A DNA stretch of 64,000 nt from Boswellia sacra (taxonomy: Eukaryota; Streptophyta; Magnoliopsida; Sapindales; Burseraceae): the NCBI GenBank assembly GCA_013180625.2, contig SNVD02009873.1, positions 186,001 to 250,000 of the forward strand, read 5' to 3'. The notes below the pieces were generated by a model. It made no database searches. It was not told the origin of the DNA and worked only from the letters and a program-made list of their open reading frames with translations. Shown here in pieces: positions 46,901 to 57,368 of the stretch; within the stretch, counting starts at the first letter, position 1, and each line of letters begins with the position of its first letter. A program made the translations under genes and the position numbers.

Positions 46901-47891
46901 GGTCCGTTTGGTAGCCAGGACATAAGGGGGACTGGACTAGATTTTGGGACTAATTTATTAGTCCTTTGTTTGGAGCATTTTCAGGGATTGGGATTGGGAC
47001 TAATCTTAGTCCCAATAGTGGCAAATCATTGGGACTAGCAATCCCATGGTGAACCATGGGATTACTTGTCCCAAGCTTGGACAAATGGTTTTTTTTAATT
47101 TTATTTAATTAATAATAATATAAAAATGATATAATACTAAATAAATTATAATTTAGGATAAATTATAAATAAGAATAAATAATTTTATATATTATTATTA
47201 ATTATATTTTATAAGATATAATATTAGTGAAATTAATATAATAAAATATTATATTATTAGACAAATATTAATATAATAATATATAAATAATTTAGAAATA
47301 TTATAAACAATAATACTATTAAATCTAATAAAATAAATAAATAAAATAAATAATTCTTGATATAATAAAAAATAATAATAAATTTTACTATAATAAAATA
47401 AAGGATTATTAAAAAAATATAAATGTAAGAGTATAAAATATTGAAAAAATACATATAAAATACATTATAATATAGTTATAATTAATAATTAATAATTTTT
47501 AATAATATAATGTTTAATTATATTTTAATCTAGAATTCATATTGAATGTTTAATTATAAAAATAATGCATTAATAATATTAAATAACCAATAATATTAAA
47601 TTGAAAATTAATATAATATTTTGAATTATTACTTTTAAAAAATAAAAGGTATTTAAATATTTTCAATCTGAATATTAAATTAATATTTATTCAAATTAAA
47701 CTTTAATAAAAATAATTATTTTATATTTAAAAATTGATTTCTTAAAAATTTATTATATGTTACTATAGTCTAGTCCCACAATGCACCAAACATAAAACAA
47801 TATTATCTATAGTCCAGTCCAATCTAATCCAATCCTAATCTCAATCTCAATCTCAGTCCAGTCCAGTCCAGTCCTGACTACCAAACGGGCC
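46901..47891. mobile_element. TIR transposon or long MITE, about 990 bp
   Basis: The left end GGTCCGTTTGGTAGCCAGGA is inverted at the right end (TGACTACCAAACGGGCC). Both ends are followed inward by GGACTGGACTAG-type words. The interior (about 47095-47760) is more than 85% A+T. A short AGTCC tandem run lies at about 47855-47874. No clean target duplication was found, so the superfamily (PIF/Harbinger or hAT) is open. Confidence 0.65.
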
Positions 47892-49213
47892 TTAATGAAC
47901 ACGAAGGATGCGTCTATTCGTACCAAATTTCACATGCTTCTAGATTGCAATTTCCAAGCAAGATGAGACACGGAAACCACAGGGGAACCATTCGTACTAC
48001 CAAACCTCACATGTTCATGTCCATGTTTATTTTTTATTAGATGATTCTTCTTTTAGTCCCTTTTCATTTTAACAGAACATGCGTTAGCGATAATTATTAA
48101 TTATTCCAAAATCAAAAGTATGGAAACTAAGACTATTTTATGATCTAGATTTTTATAGATTTGACTGACGCATATGCAACAAGAACAAGGAATAAATGAC
48201 CTCTTCAATTTAGTTATATAAAAACTATCATCTTTCATTTAAAATAAAGAATAACTTATCAGTCAATTCTACGATTATTTTTATGGTAAGACAATTTAAT
48301 GGGAGGTGATGATAAGAATTAAAAAAAAATAATTACAACCCTGTTTTACGAGAAAAAAATCAAACAATCGATGAAACAGAATACAATAAATTCATTCAAG
48401 AAAGATGATAGAGATGCGATATAAAATATTGATAATATTTGATTATTGAATAAATCACAATAAATAACTTATACTATTTATTAAAAAAAGATAATTAATT
48501 TACAATAATAAATAACTAATAAAATATCTTACAATAATATTAGGTATACAACCAAGTTTGACAACCTATCATATAATCCGACATAGTATAAATTTATTGA
48601 ATGTTTGGGTCTCATTTTATTTATTAAAAATTAGTTATTTCATTTTTCATTTTTACCCACCCAGTGAATTTGTGTCATATCAAGTTATATAAGTAAGGTT
48701 GTATAATTTGATTATATACTTAGCATTGCCCATCCAGAAACTCCTAAAATTGATGGGAACATAGGAGTTTCTAATATTTGATATAGTTTAGCGATTCTCA
48801 CTGTCTCATTGGTCTTTTTTGCAGTGTATAGTGGTGAATTTCTATCTTTTGTTTCATTTTGAGAATACTCATAAAAGGAGTTCACACAGCAAATTATCAT
48901 TTCCATAGTGTATCATTTTAAAGACACAAGTTAGATTGACATTGCTATTGAAGGTTTTCACATTCTTAGGTGATGTTAACACCTAATACATTATATGCTA
49001 GGAGAAACAAGCTTAGCATATTGCGTGAAATAATAATATTATACTGAAACAAATTCGAACACGAGCTCTGCATCCTCTTCATGTTAAACTTAATTAACAT
49101 AAGATCCATCACTTGTCGTCTCTTAAACATCTTTCTACCAGCTGTGCTTGGGCAACACTTAAAAGCTTCTCCTTCCTTATAATTTCAAGCTTATATACTT
49201 CTAATAATCTTTT
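47892..49213. other. Gene-free region upstream of NLR3
   Basis: AT-rich. A word around ATTCGTACCAAAT appears on both sides of the preceding TIR element (46870 and 47917), with a third relative near 47988. 48590-48715 weakly resembles the right half of MITE family M. No gene seen. Confidence 0.4.
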
Positions 49214-52200
49214 ATGGATGCTAGAACTTATGTTACCCTCTTGATTCATAAATTAAAAGATCTTCTCACTAAGAAAGCTATAACCGCCAATCCAAGCTTT
49301 GTAAGAGAAGTCCAGAAAGCTATTGATGATCTGCAGTTGTCGAAGCAAAACCTACCCTTGCAAGATTCAGAAGACGCATTCGAAGTCCTATCTGTTCTAC
49401 CAGCAGTTTCCACCGCCAAGGATATCATCGACTGCTTGCTTACCGGAAAAGAATTTCAGCTGCAGCCAACTCGAAAGGGAGAGATTAATCGTTTCAAGAA
49501 GATGGTCCACTGTCCTTTCGCGTGCTTCAAGTCTTCGCATAGCCAGAATCTATTCACTCTTCAAATGGAGAAACTCGGAAATGAGATAAATGCCTCCCAT
49601 GATCACTTGGCAGAGAGGAAAGAAACTCAGACTGTGAATAATATTGAAGATGTTCTGATTGGCTTCAACACCGACGCTACATCGAGCTACTTTCTAAATG
49701 AGGAAGGTCGGCAGAGGCGGCAGCAGCTTTGGAAAAGAAGTTTCGATGATCATTTGGAGGAGGAACACAGTTTTGTTGGTCTTCAACAACAAAGCGATGA
49801 GTTAGTTGGTCGATTGATCCCTCAAAAGAGAATGCCGAAAACGAAAACACAGGAGGCGGCGCTGGAGCAAGACAGCAATGACTCTTCTAATCAGGCTACG
49901 GCAATCAATGAAGTGGCTGGTGTAGATTCCGCCACAACAACTCAAAATCACAGTGATCATCCTCGTCAAGAGATACTTGAAGAAAATTACGGAAACAATG
50001 ATCACCCTACCAATGGAGTTACCCCAGGGACTCGTGAGGAAACAGACGATCAAATTGATGGTGATCAGTCTATTAATGGAGTTGTCGCAGTGATTGGTGA
50101 GGCTGGCTCCGGCAAATCGACTCTTGTAAGAACAGTGTACAATAGAATTGATGTGAAGCGGCATTTCACGGAACGTGCTTGGGTTCGCGTTTCTTCCGAG
50201 TCTACAGCCAGAGATATCTTGCTTAGCATACTGAAACAAACTAAAAAAGGTACATCTGATTTGGAGATGGAAGAAACGCTAGCAGAAGAAGAATTGATGT
50301 GGATTCTCAAAAAACGCTTAGAAGACACCAACTATCTTATTGTCATCGAGGATGTTGAGACACCGCAAGTTTGGAGGGATGTACGAGATGCCCTTAATTA
50401 TCATTCCTCACGTGTTAAGTCTTCTGGTCGCCGTGGAAAATTAAATCACGGTGGAAAAATAATTATAACTAGTCGCAAGGACAATACAGAACCGCATGCT
50501 GCTTCAACCCTACGCATGCATCCATTAAACAATAACCAGAGCTGGGAATTATTTCTAAAGGAGGTACAGTTTGCAGAAGACGGAGCAGTCAAGAGATTGG
50601 AGGACAAAATCCTCGAATTATCCGGCGGTTTACCTTTGGGAATTGTCTTGCTGGGCGGTTTGCTGTCTACCAAAGAAGTAACAGATTGGTCAAGAGCGAT
50701 TGAGATCGCAAAAAAGAGTACTAGCCCAGACAGGTTGGTCTTTTTATGCTATCAAGACCTACCTCGAGAGGTGAAGCCATGTTTTCTGTACATGGCCCTT
50801 TTCCCCAAAGAATTTGAGATTCCGGTGAGGAGGTTGATTCATCTATGGTGTGCTGAAGGATTCGTGACTACTTCAAATTCTGACGAAATGGTTCTCGAAG
50901 ATCGGGCAGAACTCTACTTTCAAGAACTAGTCATCAGAAACATGATCCAAGTAAGATGGAGGTTAGATGGACGTCCCATAACATGTCGTATGCATGATCA
51001 TCTACACTATATCTTCTCTCAAAGAGCCATGGATAAAGGATTCTTTTACGTTGACCAACTCCAGTCATCTCATGCAACGGTGAAACAACCAAAAGTTGCA
51101 GTTCGGCGATTGGCTTCAGCCTACCATGGAAACAATAAATTCCCTTCTTCATTTATCGAGTTAGGGAACCTACGCTCCAGTATTGTTTTTGATACCAGAG
51201 TACATGGCACCGCTGCTACAGAAGTTAATCGGTTTCTTAAGAAGATTATTGGTAAGAGAGACTTTGGGTTGCTGAAGGTACTTGACCTTGAGGGTGTATA
51301 TAAACCTAATATATCAGGTGCAGTAGAAAAACTTACACTGCTGAGCTACCTAGGCCTGAGATCAACTTTTATACATTCTCTTCCAGACTCTGTGGGAAAC
51401 CTATCGTATTTAGAGACATTGGACTTGAAGCACACTAAAATACGGAAGTTGCCGCCTTCCATGTGGAAAGCAAAGAAGCTTCAACATCTCTACTTGAACT
51501 GCGTTCATTCCCAGACAGTGAGCTCTTCTTTGTCGGAGTCACTATCCAACCTGCGCACTTTGTGGGGCCTATGTATCAATGATGACAGCCATGGTCAATG
51601 TGATGACTTCCTGCATAACCTGCCAAGTCTCAGAAAGCTAGGTCTCAAGTGTCTCTCGACATCCTCCTTGAAAATAATAGCTGATCTGACGGAGCTTCAA
51701 TCCTTAAAAGTGAAATATGCAGAGAAAGACTCCGGTTCACACCTCCAATTGCAGAGCATGGAAAAGAATGAAAAGCTACAGGAAGTGTATTTGATGGGAA
51801 AACTTGAAAAACCAGTAATTGATGATCGTTTCTTTCCTTCTGGCCTCAGAGTCCTTACATTGTGTGAGTCAGGACTGGAAGAGGACCCGATGCCTGTGCT
51901 TGGGCAGTTGAAAGAATTGAAGATTCTTAGGCTTTTGAAAGGCTCCTACAAAGGGGAAAATATGTGTTGTCACTCTGGAGGATTTCCCAAACTCCATAAC
52001 ATGGAGCTGTGGGATCTTGAAATTCCGGAAGGGTGGACGGTGAAGCCAGGAGCCATGCCTTGCCTTCGGGTATTAGAAATCAGCAGATGCGATTTTAGGA
52101 AAGAATATGACGAGTCACATCCACAACAATTGACTGGGTTGCAATACTTGACCACTCTGAAGGAATTAGTTTTGACAGACATGAAAAATTTAGGAAAGGA

Positions 52201-52261
52201 GGTCCAAGAAAGTCTGAAGAAATTAGAAATTAAAAATGTTCATATAATTGAAAGAAAATAG
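49214..52261 (+). CDS. NLR3: CC-NB-ARC-LRR disease-resistance-like protein
   Basis: Intronless, 1015 residues, the shortest and most regular of the three. The start MDARTY matches its paralogues. Order: a helical N-terminal domain with AKDIID near residue 70; VG...ELV from 188; a 106-residue linker; the P-loop GEAGSGKST at 295-303; kinase-2 LIVIEDV at 375-381; an inserted basic Ser/Arg/Lys-rich loop (about 398-415) just before IIITSR that is absent from NLR1 and NLR2; SGGLPL at 470-475 (Cys replaced by Ser); CFLYMALFP from 523; MHD at 593-595; and leucine-rich repeats to the C-terminus. Switch residues are intact. It sits about 2.7 kb upstream of DUF4220-B, and the family role (cytosolic pathogen receptor) is established for CC-NLRs generally. 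Its ligand is unknown. Confidence 0.95.
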   Translation: MDARTYVTLLIHKLKDLLTKKAITANPSFVREVQKAIDDLQLSKQNLPLQDSEDAFEVLSVLPAVSTAKDIIDCLLTGKEFQLQPTRKGEINRFKKMVHCPFACFKSSHSQNLFTLQMEKLGNEINASHDHLAERKETQTVNNIEDVLIGFNTDATSSYFLNEEGRQRRQQLWKRSFDDHLEEEHSFVGLQQQSDELVGRLIPQKRMPKTKTQEAALEQDSNDSSNQATAINEVAGVDSATTTQNHSDHPRQEILEENYGNNDHPTNGVTPGTREETDDQIDGDQSINGVVAVIGEAGSGKSTLVRTVYNRIDVKRHFTERAWVRVSSESTARDILLSILKQTKKGTSDLEMEETLAEEELMWILKKRLEDTNYLIVIEDVETPQVWRDVRDALNYHSSRVKSSGRRGKLNHGGKIIITSRKDNTEPHAASTLRMHPLNNNQSWELFLKEVQFAEDGAVKRLEDKILELSGGLPLGIVLLGGLLSTKEVTDWSRAIEIAKKSTSPDRLVFLCYQDLPREVKPCFLYMALFPKEFEIPVRRLIHLWCAEGFVTTSNSDEMVLEDRAELYFQELVIRNMIQVRWRLDGRPITCRMHDHLHYIFSQRAMDKGFFYVDQLQSSHATVKQPKVAVRRLASAYHGNNKFPSSFIELGNLRSSIVFDTRVHGTAATEVNRFLKKIIGKRDFGLLKVLDLEGVYKPNISGAVEKLTLLSYLGLRSTFIHSLPDSVGNLSYLETLDLKHTKIRKLPPSMWKAKKLQHLYLNCVHSQTVSSSLSESLSNLRTLWGLCINDDSHGQCDDFLHNLPSLRKLGLKCLSTSSLKIIADLTELQSLKVKYAEKDSGSHLQLQSMEKNEKLQEVYLMGKLEKPVIDDRFFPSGLRVLTLCESGLEEDPMPVLGQLKELKILRLLKGSYKGENMCCHSGGFPKLHNMELWDLEIPEGWTVKPGAMPCLRVLEISRCDFRKEYDESHPQQLTGLQYLTTLKELVLTDMKNLGKEVQESLKKLEIKNVHIIERK

Positions 52262-53870
52262 AAATAATATGTTATCCCGCAATAATCTTACGTTCGGCTG
52301 AATAAAATTTTTAACCTTTTTTTTTAATTATTACATTATTCCACCGTTTATCAAATTTATACATGTCAATGCCATATCAACCGTACCAATATGAAATTTA
52401 TAAATATTAGATAGAAAAATTCAAAATGCATGCTTATGAACGAGAACAAGGAAGACAACTGTATTACGAAAAAGGAAATTGCAAAATAAATATCCCATGA
52501 GGTTAGGAATAAATTAACTCCATCCATGTGTTTTTAAGAAACATCTTGAAAAATCTTCTCCTACAAATTAAAATAAAGTAAAATAAAATAAATTTTTTTA
52601 AAGAAAATCCTTAATTTCTATTAGAGTTGTCTTTCTTATTGTATTTTCCAACAGTTAGGTCTGGTCAAGCCAGAATTGGGTAAGGTATGCCCACCGAATC
52701 TCAAATATTGAAATATAAGTATTTCATACTATAACGCCTCACCTCCGCGGCAAGGTATTGTCTGATTTGGCCAAATGGGTCTCATGATTTTGTCCTTTCA
52801 ATGCCTATACATCAAAAGGTGCATCACAGGTGGGTAAGGGACCATTACTCATATACCCAGCATCTCTCCCATGTCTTGCCGATATGGGATTTGCCTAAGG
52901 TATTATAGATACAAACCCAATGACGTTGAATCAGGTTTGATGAATTTATCATATTAAACTTATTTGTTTTATTTTTTCATTTTGGGTTAGGTTATATAAA
53001 CTTAAATTTTTTAGTTAATTTTTGACACAATTTAATTTATTGATCACTAATTTGATTTATTGCAATCTAATGAATTTGAGTGAGAAGTTAAGAGGTGGTT
53101 ATTTTTAATGCCAACTTCTCAACTTCCAACCGTTAAATTGCAATTGATCAATAATTAATAAATTGCATTAAGTTAACAAAGCTTACCTCTTTATTTTTTA
53201 ATTTTTACCTTAAAATTTCATAAACTTATTGACTTGGGCATTAAATCGCATTGATTTAAGGTCTGTTTTGAGGTTTTCTTAACTTGATGACTTGATGTTT
53301 GCATAAAAAAAATTTCATCAGATATTAATTACAAGTTTCTGATTTATCAATTTAATAACCATATCAATTTTTGGACATTGTTCCATCAATCATTTTTGGT
53401 TAATCTACCCTCCAGCCTTACAAAAAAATAAAAATAAAAAAGCTAAAGCGAACTTAATATCAAACACCAAGTTTCAAGTTCTAAGCTAAATTATTAAATT
53501 CAATTAATGTCAAAAAGTCCAAAACATGTTAATTTAATATTACTATTACAAACTTTTAGACAAACTACTCTAGCATAATATGATAGGACAAGCAAATGCT
53601 AATATATAGTAAAAAATATTAATTAAGATAGGTAATGAGGTGATCATGCAATAATGCTATGAATAATAATACTCATCTCAGATTTTTTATCCAAATAGAT
53701 GTGTATTTAATTAATAATTGTCAAGTAAATGAGTTGATAATGTGTTGATTTTAAAATTATGTCATATCATTTAACATATATAATTTTGAGATAAATTTTT
53801 GGAGTAACAGAGTAATATCACTCATCACTTGTTTCACTTAACTTATATGCAATATGACATATTTGAAAAC
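52262..53870. other. Gene-free region downstream of NLR3
   Basis: Presumed 3' untranslated region, then AT-rich spacer. A less AT-rich block at about 52650-52915 (CGCCTCACCTCCGCGGCAAGG, GTGGGTAAGGGACCATT, GATATGGGATTTGCCTAAGG) has the look of a dispersed plant repeat but could not be named. No gene seen. Confidence 0.4.
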
Positions 53871-54470
53871 AATAATACTAGATTTACAATATCTATACAA
53901 TATAAATTCTATAACATGATGTGACAGTCTAAGTGGTAAAATCCTATTGGATATATAATTTTCCTCAGGATAATTCCAATTTACCCCCTGAGGTTAGGTC
54001 TAAAAAAAATTGAGGACCTCAGTTTTCTGAAACCTAAAATTACCCCCTGAGGTTACTGTAGCACCGTTAGATTTAAATAATAACTTAACGCTTTAGAAAC
54101 CATTTAGAAAAGGGTATTATAGTCTATTTTACTGCTTATTAGCGTTAAATTATGATTTAATACATTTTCTGTTAAATCTAATATTAGCATTAAGTTATTA
54201 TTTAATACATTTTCCGTTAAATCTAACGGTTTAATACATTTTCTGTTAAATCTAACGGTGCTACAATAACCTCATGGGGCAATCTTAGATTTCAGAAAAC
54301 TGAGGTCCTCAATTTTTTTAAGCCTAACCTCAGGGGGCAAATTAGAATTATCCCATTTTCCTCATCCATTTTTTGTTTTTCCTCCTTTAGTGAATTTTGG
54401 TTTTGTAGACGGCCACGTTATGTTTTAGAATATATATTGTATGAATATTGTAAGTTTAGTATTGCTCATT
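53871..54470. mobile_element. MITE, family M, copy 3, split by a younger foldback element
   Basis: Ends AATAATACTAGATTTACAAT and GTAAGTTTAGTATTGCTCATT are inverted copies. Subtracting the 387-bp insertion and its 10-bp duplication leaves about 203 bp, the size of copies 1 and 2. Flanks TTTGAAAAC and TTTGAAAAAC look like a 9-10-bp target duplication, which suggests a Mutator-type MITE. Confidence 0.75.
53968..54354. mobile_element. Long-TIR foldback MITE nested in family M copy 3 (387 bp)
   Basis: About 100-bp inverted arms: GGATAATTCCAATTTACCCC...GGTTAGG at the left pairs with CCTAACCTCAGGGGGC...GAATTATCC at the right, including CTGAGGTCCTCAATT. It is flanked by a perfect 10-bp repeat, ATTTTCCTCA (53958-53967 and 54355-54364). 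The loop contains three copies of a TTAATACATTTTCYGTTAAA word. Confidence 0.9.
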
Positions 54471-54999
54471 TGAAAAACAAGAGAAAAGAAAAAGTGAATA
54501 AAAAAAGTCCAAAAAATCAATCGGGGAATTGAGTTGATTTTATAATGGTAACTTCTAGAACACAGAAAATTTAGGGGTGGTCAGCGGTGATATAAATCAT
54601 CTCTTTCTCATCTTGGCACAAACATTGGTTCAAGTGATACACAGTTTGACATCTTGAACAATTGAGGGCATGAATACCGGGAGTCTCAAATAGCAACATC
54701 ATGGCGATAATCCCAAGTATGTATTTGTGTTTATCTCTTTGCTTTTCTTCGTTTTTCACCACCACATCTAGATAACCGGCAACAGAAACTTGTAATAAAC
54801 TGTTTTATAAACTTGTATAATATATGTATGTATACTGATGCAGTAAAAGAAAATCACAAAGAAAATTTATTTTCTATATATGTATGTATACCTTTCCTGC
54901 ACTTGAGTTGCTTCATCAATTTAAATTTCTATTTCTAATATTGATGAATAAAATTCAGTTGTTAGCAGTTTGATCTATTCCAACAAGAGGAGAAGTGTA
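54471..54999. other. 5' flank of DUF4220-B
   Basis: Contains the minus-strand frame above and, at about 54940-54968, a TTCAGTTGTTAGCAG word identical to the one before DUF4220-A. That word fits a splice acceptor of a leader intron used by both genes. Confidence 0.45.
54571..54765 (-). other. Small Cys-containing open frame shared upstream of both DUF4220 genes
   Basis: On the minus strand a frame reads YILGIIAMMLLFETPGIHA, like a signal peptide, then a CxxC...CxC pattern (NCSRCQ, NQCLCQ), ending at 54571. It lacks an ATG at the listed edge (internal ATGs only). The homologous DNA upstream of DUF4220-A (about 20815-21060) keeps MLLFETP and CSRSQ in frame before a stop. It could be an exon of a small secreted peptide or only shared flanking DNA. 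Confidence 0.22.
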
Positions 55000-57368
55000 A
55001 TGGAAGTAATTCCTCCAAGCTTCAGGGAACTGTGGAAGGAATGGGATTTGCGACTGACAGTTGTGCTTAGCCTTGTCCTCCAAACAATACTCATCTTTCT
55101 TGGTCATCGCAGAAAGTATAAGAAGAGCCTCTTGATCAGGGCAGTTGTATGGTCTGCATACTTAGCTGCGGATTCTACAGCAATTTTTGCTCTGGGCATA
55201 CTTTCTAACAACCTAACAGATATGCATTATGAGAAACATAAGTCCCTCGATGCAAACACTAAACTAACAGCATTCTGGGCTCCATTTCTTCTCTTAAACT
55301 TGGGTGGTCCTGATACCATTACCGCTTATTCCTTAGAAGACAATGAGTTGTGGCCGAGGCACTTTGTTGGATTGGTTGTCCAGACAATAATCACGTTTTG
55401 TCTTTCTCATGGTTTGGAAAGTTTCTGTCTTTTCCATCCTATTCATTCTAATGTTTTTCGTAGGACTTATCAAGTATGGGGAGAGGAATTACGTACTCAG
55501 ATCAGCAAGCGATGAGAAATTTCGAGAGTCCATATTCTCTCCTCCTCAATTTGGTCCTAAGGACGCTGACTTGCTCGAAAGGGAGAATAACTTTAAGACT
55601 CGTGCACGAAAGAGTTTGAGATCGAGAGTGAGAGAAGTCGTGATTCCGGACCATCAGCTCTTGGTAGATCTTTCGGTCTTTACAAGTAACAAATCCCTTT
55701 CTAATGAAGACAGATTACTTACTGCTGACGGATTTCTAAAACAAATAACCAAGCATTTCTTTTTCGATATCAGTTTAAGCATGAGAGATGGAGACCGTTC
55801 ACAATCTGTTTTCAGAAATATGTCTTTCCAAGATGCTTTCCAAGTAGTTGAAACAGAGCTCGGATTGATTTACGATTTGCTTTACACCAAAGCTCGGCTA
55901 CTCACTTCTCCATGGGGCTTGGCCTTACGTGGGCTTACTTTCTTTGTTACTTGTTCTGTTTTGGTGGTCTTCGCTTTTCTTGATCACAAAAAATGCAGGT
56001 ATTCAAAGATAGATCTCATCATAACATTCCTATTGTTAATTGTAGCTGTTATTCTAGATATATATTCAGCACTCTCATTACTCTTCTCGGACCATTTCTT
56101 TATTTGGCTGAGCAAGGGTAAAAGAAGTTTTTACGTGATCATTGGAGCCCTTAGCTGTTGTCGAGGATCTAAGAAGAGGTGGTCAGATCAAATTTCTGAA
56201 TGGAGTCTGCTACGCTCGTTTGAGAGGCCCCTGCCATGCCTTACTATTGCCAAATACCTGAAACTCGATAAGACGCTTGAAAAGCGACGGCATGTGTCCC
56301 TTAAAGTTCCCGAAGGTATCAAAAAGTTGATCTTCCGTTTCATCAAGAATAAGATGAGGATCCAGATGGAGGAGAGGAGGATCCAGATGGAGCTTAGCAG
56401 GATGAGGGAGGAGATGTGGAGGATGGAGATGGAGATGGGGAGGATGAGGATGGAGATGGAGATGGGGAGGATGAGGATGGAGATGAGGAAGAAGGAGTTG
56501 GAGACGGAAGTGGGGACGATGGACATGGAGATGCAGAGGATGTCCGAGGATGCTGATCTTCTCTTTTTGGTCGTCCCTAATGCCCAAGGAAAAACAAGTA
56601 GTGTAAAGTGGGAAGAAACTCTGGGGGGTTATGAAGTTGGGAAAGGCATTATCTTTTGGCACATAGTTACAGAAGTTTCCTACAAATTAGATAAAGGGAA
56701 GAAGCAATTTGAAGAAATCATTGAGCATTGCAAGCTAATCAAACATATTTCAAGATACATGGGGTATCTACTACTCAAATATCCTTCTCTATTATCACTC
56801 GGTGCCGAAAAGATTAGCCTACATAAAACAATTGACCATGCAATTGATGAATTACGACGGGCTGCTCATGCAATACGGAAAGAAGATCAAACCGAGAATA
56901 AACTTGACCGTCGTGGAAGAAAGACCCAAGCATACGAAAAATTGGTTAAATTTGGACGGCCAGTTGAGGAAACCTCCTGCGGCTGGAACGAGGTGTTGTA
57001 CGATGCATTGAAGTTTGCAGATTCTATTAGATTTGAAGAGGTAATTAGTTTTAGAAATTAAAAAGCTGCTTGCTCCTAATTAATGATCAAAGACTAAACT
57101 AATGCTTGTAATTTTCTGCGTACGATAGGACTTAACAGAGAAATGGAACAAAATTGGTTGCACTTGGTTGGAAATACTGTTTTATGCTGCAAAAGCGAGC
57201 ACGGGAAAGGATCATGCTCGGCAGCTGAGACGCGGTGGAGAGCTTTTCACTCATCTATGGCTTCTTATGGCACATTTTGGCTTAACAGAGCACTTTGAAT
57301 TCTCTGACCGAAATATAGATAGGGTGATTACAAAATATAAGCGTACAACAGGTGAGATGATACCATAG
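55000..57368 (+). pseudogene. DUF4220-B: DUF4220/DUF594 membrane protein gene with a 2-base frameshift
   Basis: Starts ATG at 55000 (MEVIPPSFRELWKEWDLR). The first frame holds the opening membrane segments and LGGPDTITAYSLEDNELW, then is lost at 55399/55400, where two bases present in copy A (TTTTATGTC) are missing. The first frame stops at 55515. The correct frame continues from about 55400 to a donor at 57040/57041 (GAG|GTAATT), an 88-bp intron, and exon 2 at 57129-57368 with LRRGGELFTHLWLLMAHFGL. Everything after the lesion is intact, so loss is recent, or the allele is variable. It also has a Met/Glu/Arg-rich insertion of about 55 residues (56350-56550) absent from copy A. Unless an alternative splice bypasses the lesion, only a 170-residue stub would be made. 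Confidence 0.85.
56350..56550 (+). repeat. GAT/GGA-rich minisatellite in DUF4220-B coding sequence
   Basis: ATGGAGATGG-type words repeat, including two exact 27-bp units in tandem near 56420-56475 that encode MEMEMGRMR twice. The strand is nearly free of C. The frame stays open, giving a charged, probably helical stretch between the membrane part and the C-terminal half. Confidence 0.85.

Noticed and set aside
47257..47454. Very hydrophobic minus-strand frame
   Set aside because: The interior of a TIR element is almost pure A+T, so Ile/Leu/Phe/Tyr strings appear by composition alone.
52650..52915. Less AT-rich block with words typical of a dispersed plant repeat
   Set aside because: It looks familiar, but no ends, inverted repeats or duplication could be defined, so no element is claimed.
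56188..56662. Long minus-strand frames rich in Leu/His/Pro opposite DUF4220-B
   Set aside because: They are shadows of the GAT/GGA repeat on the plus strand.
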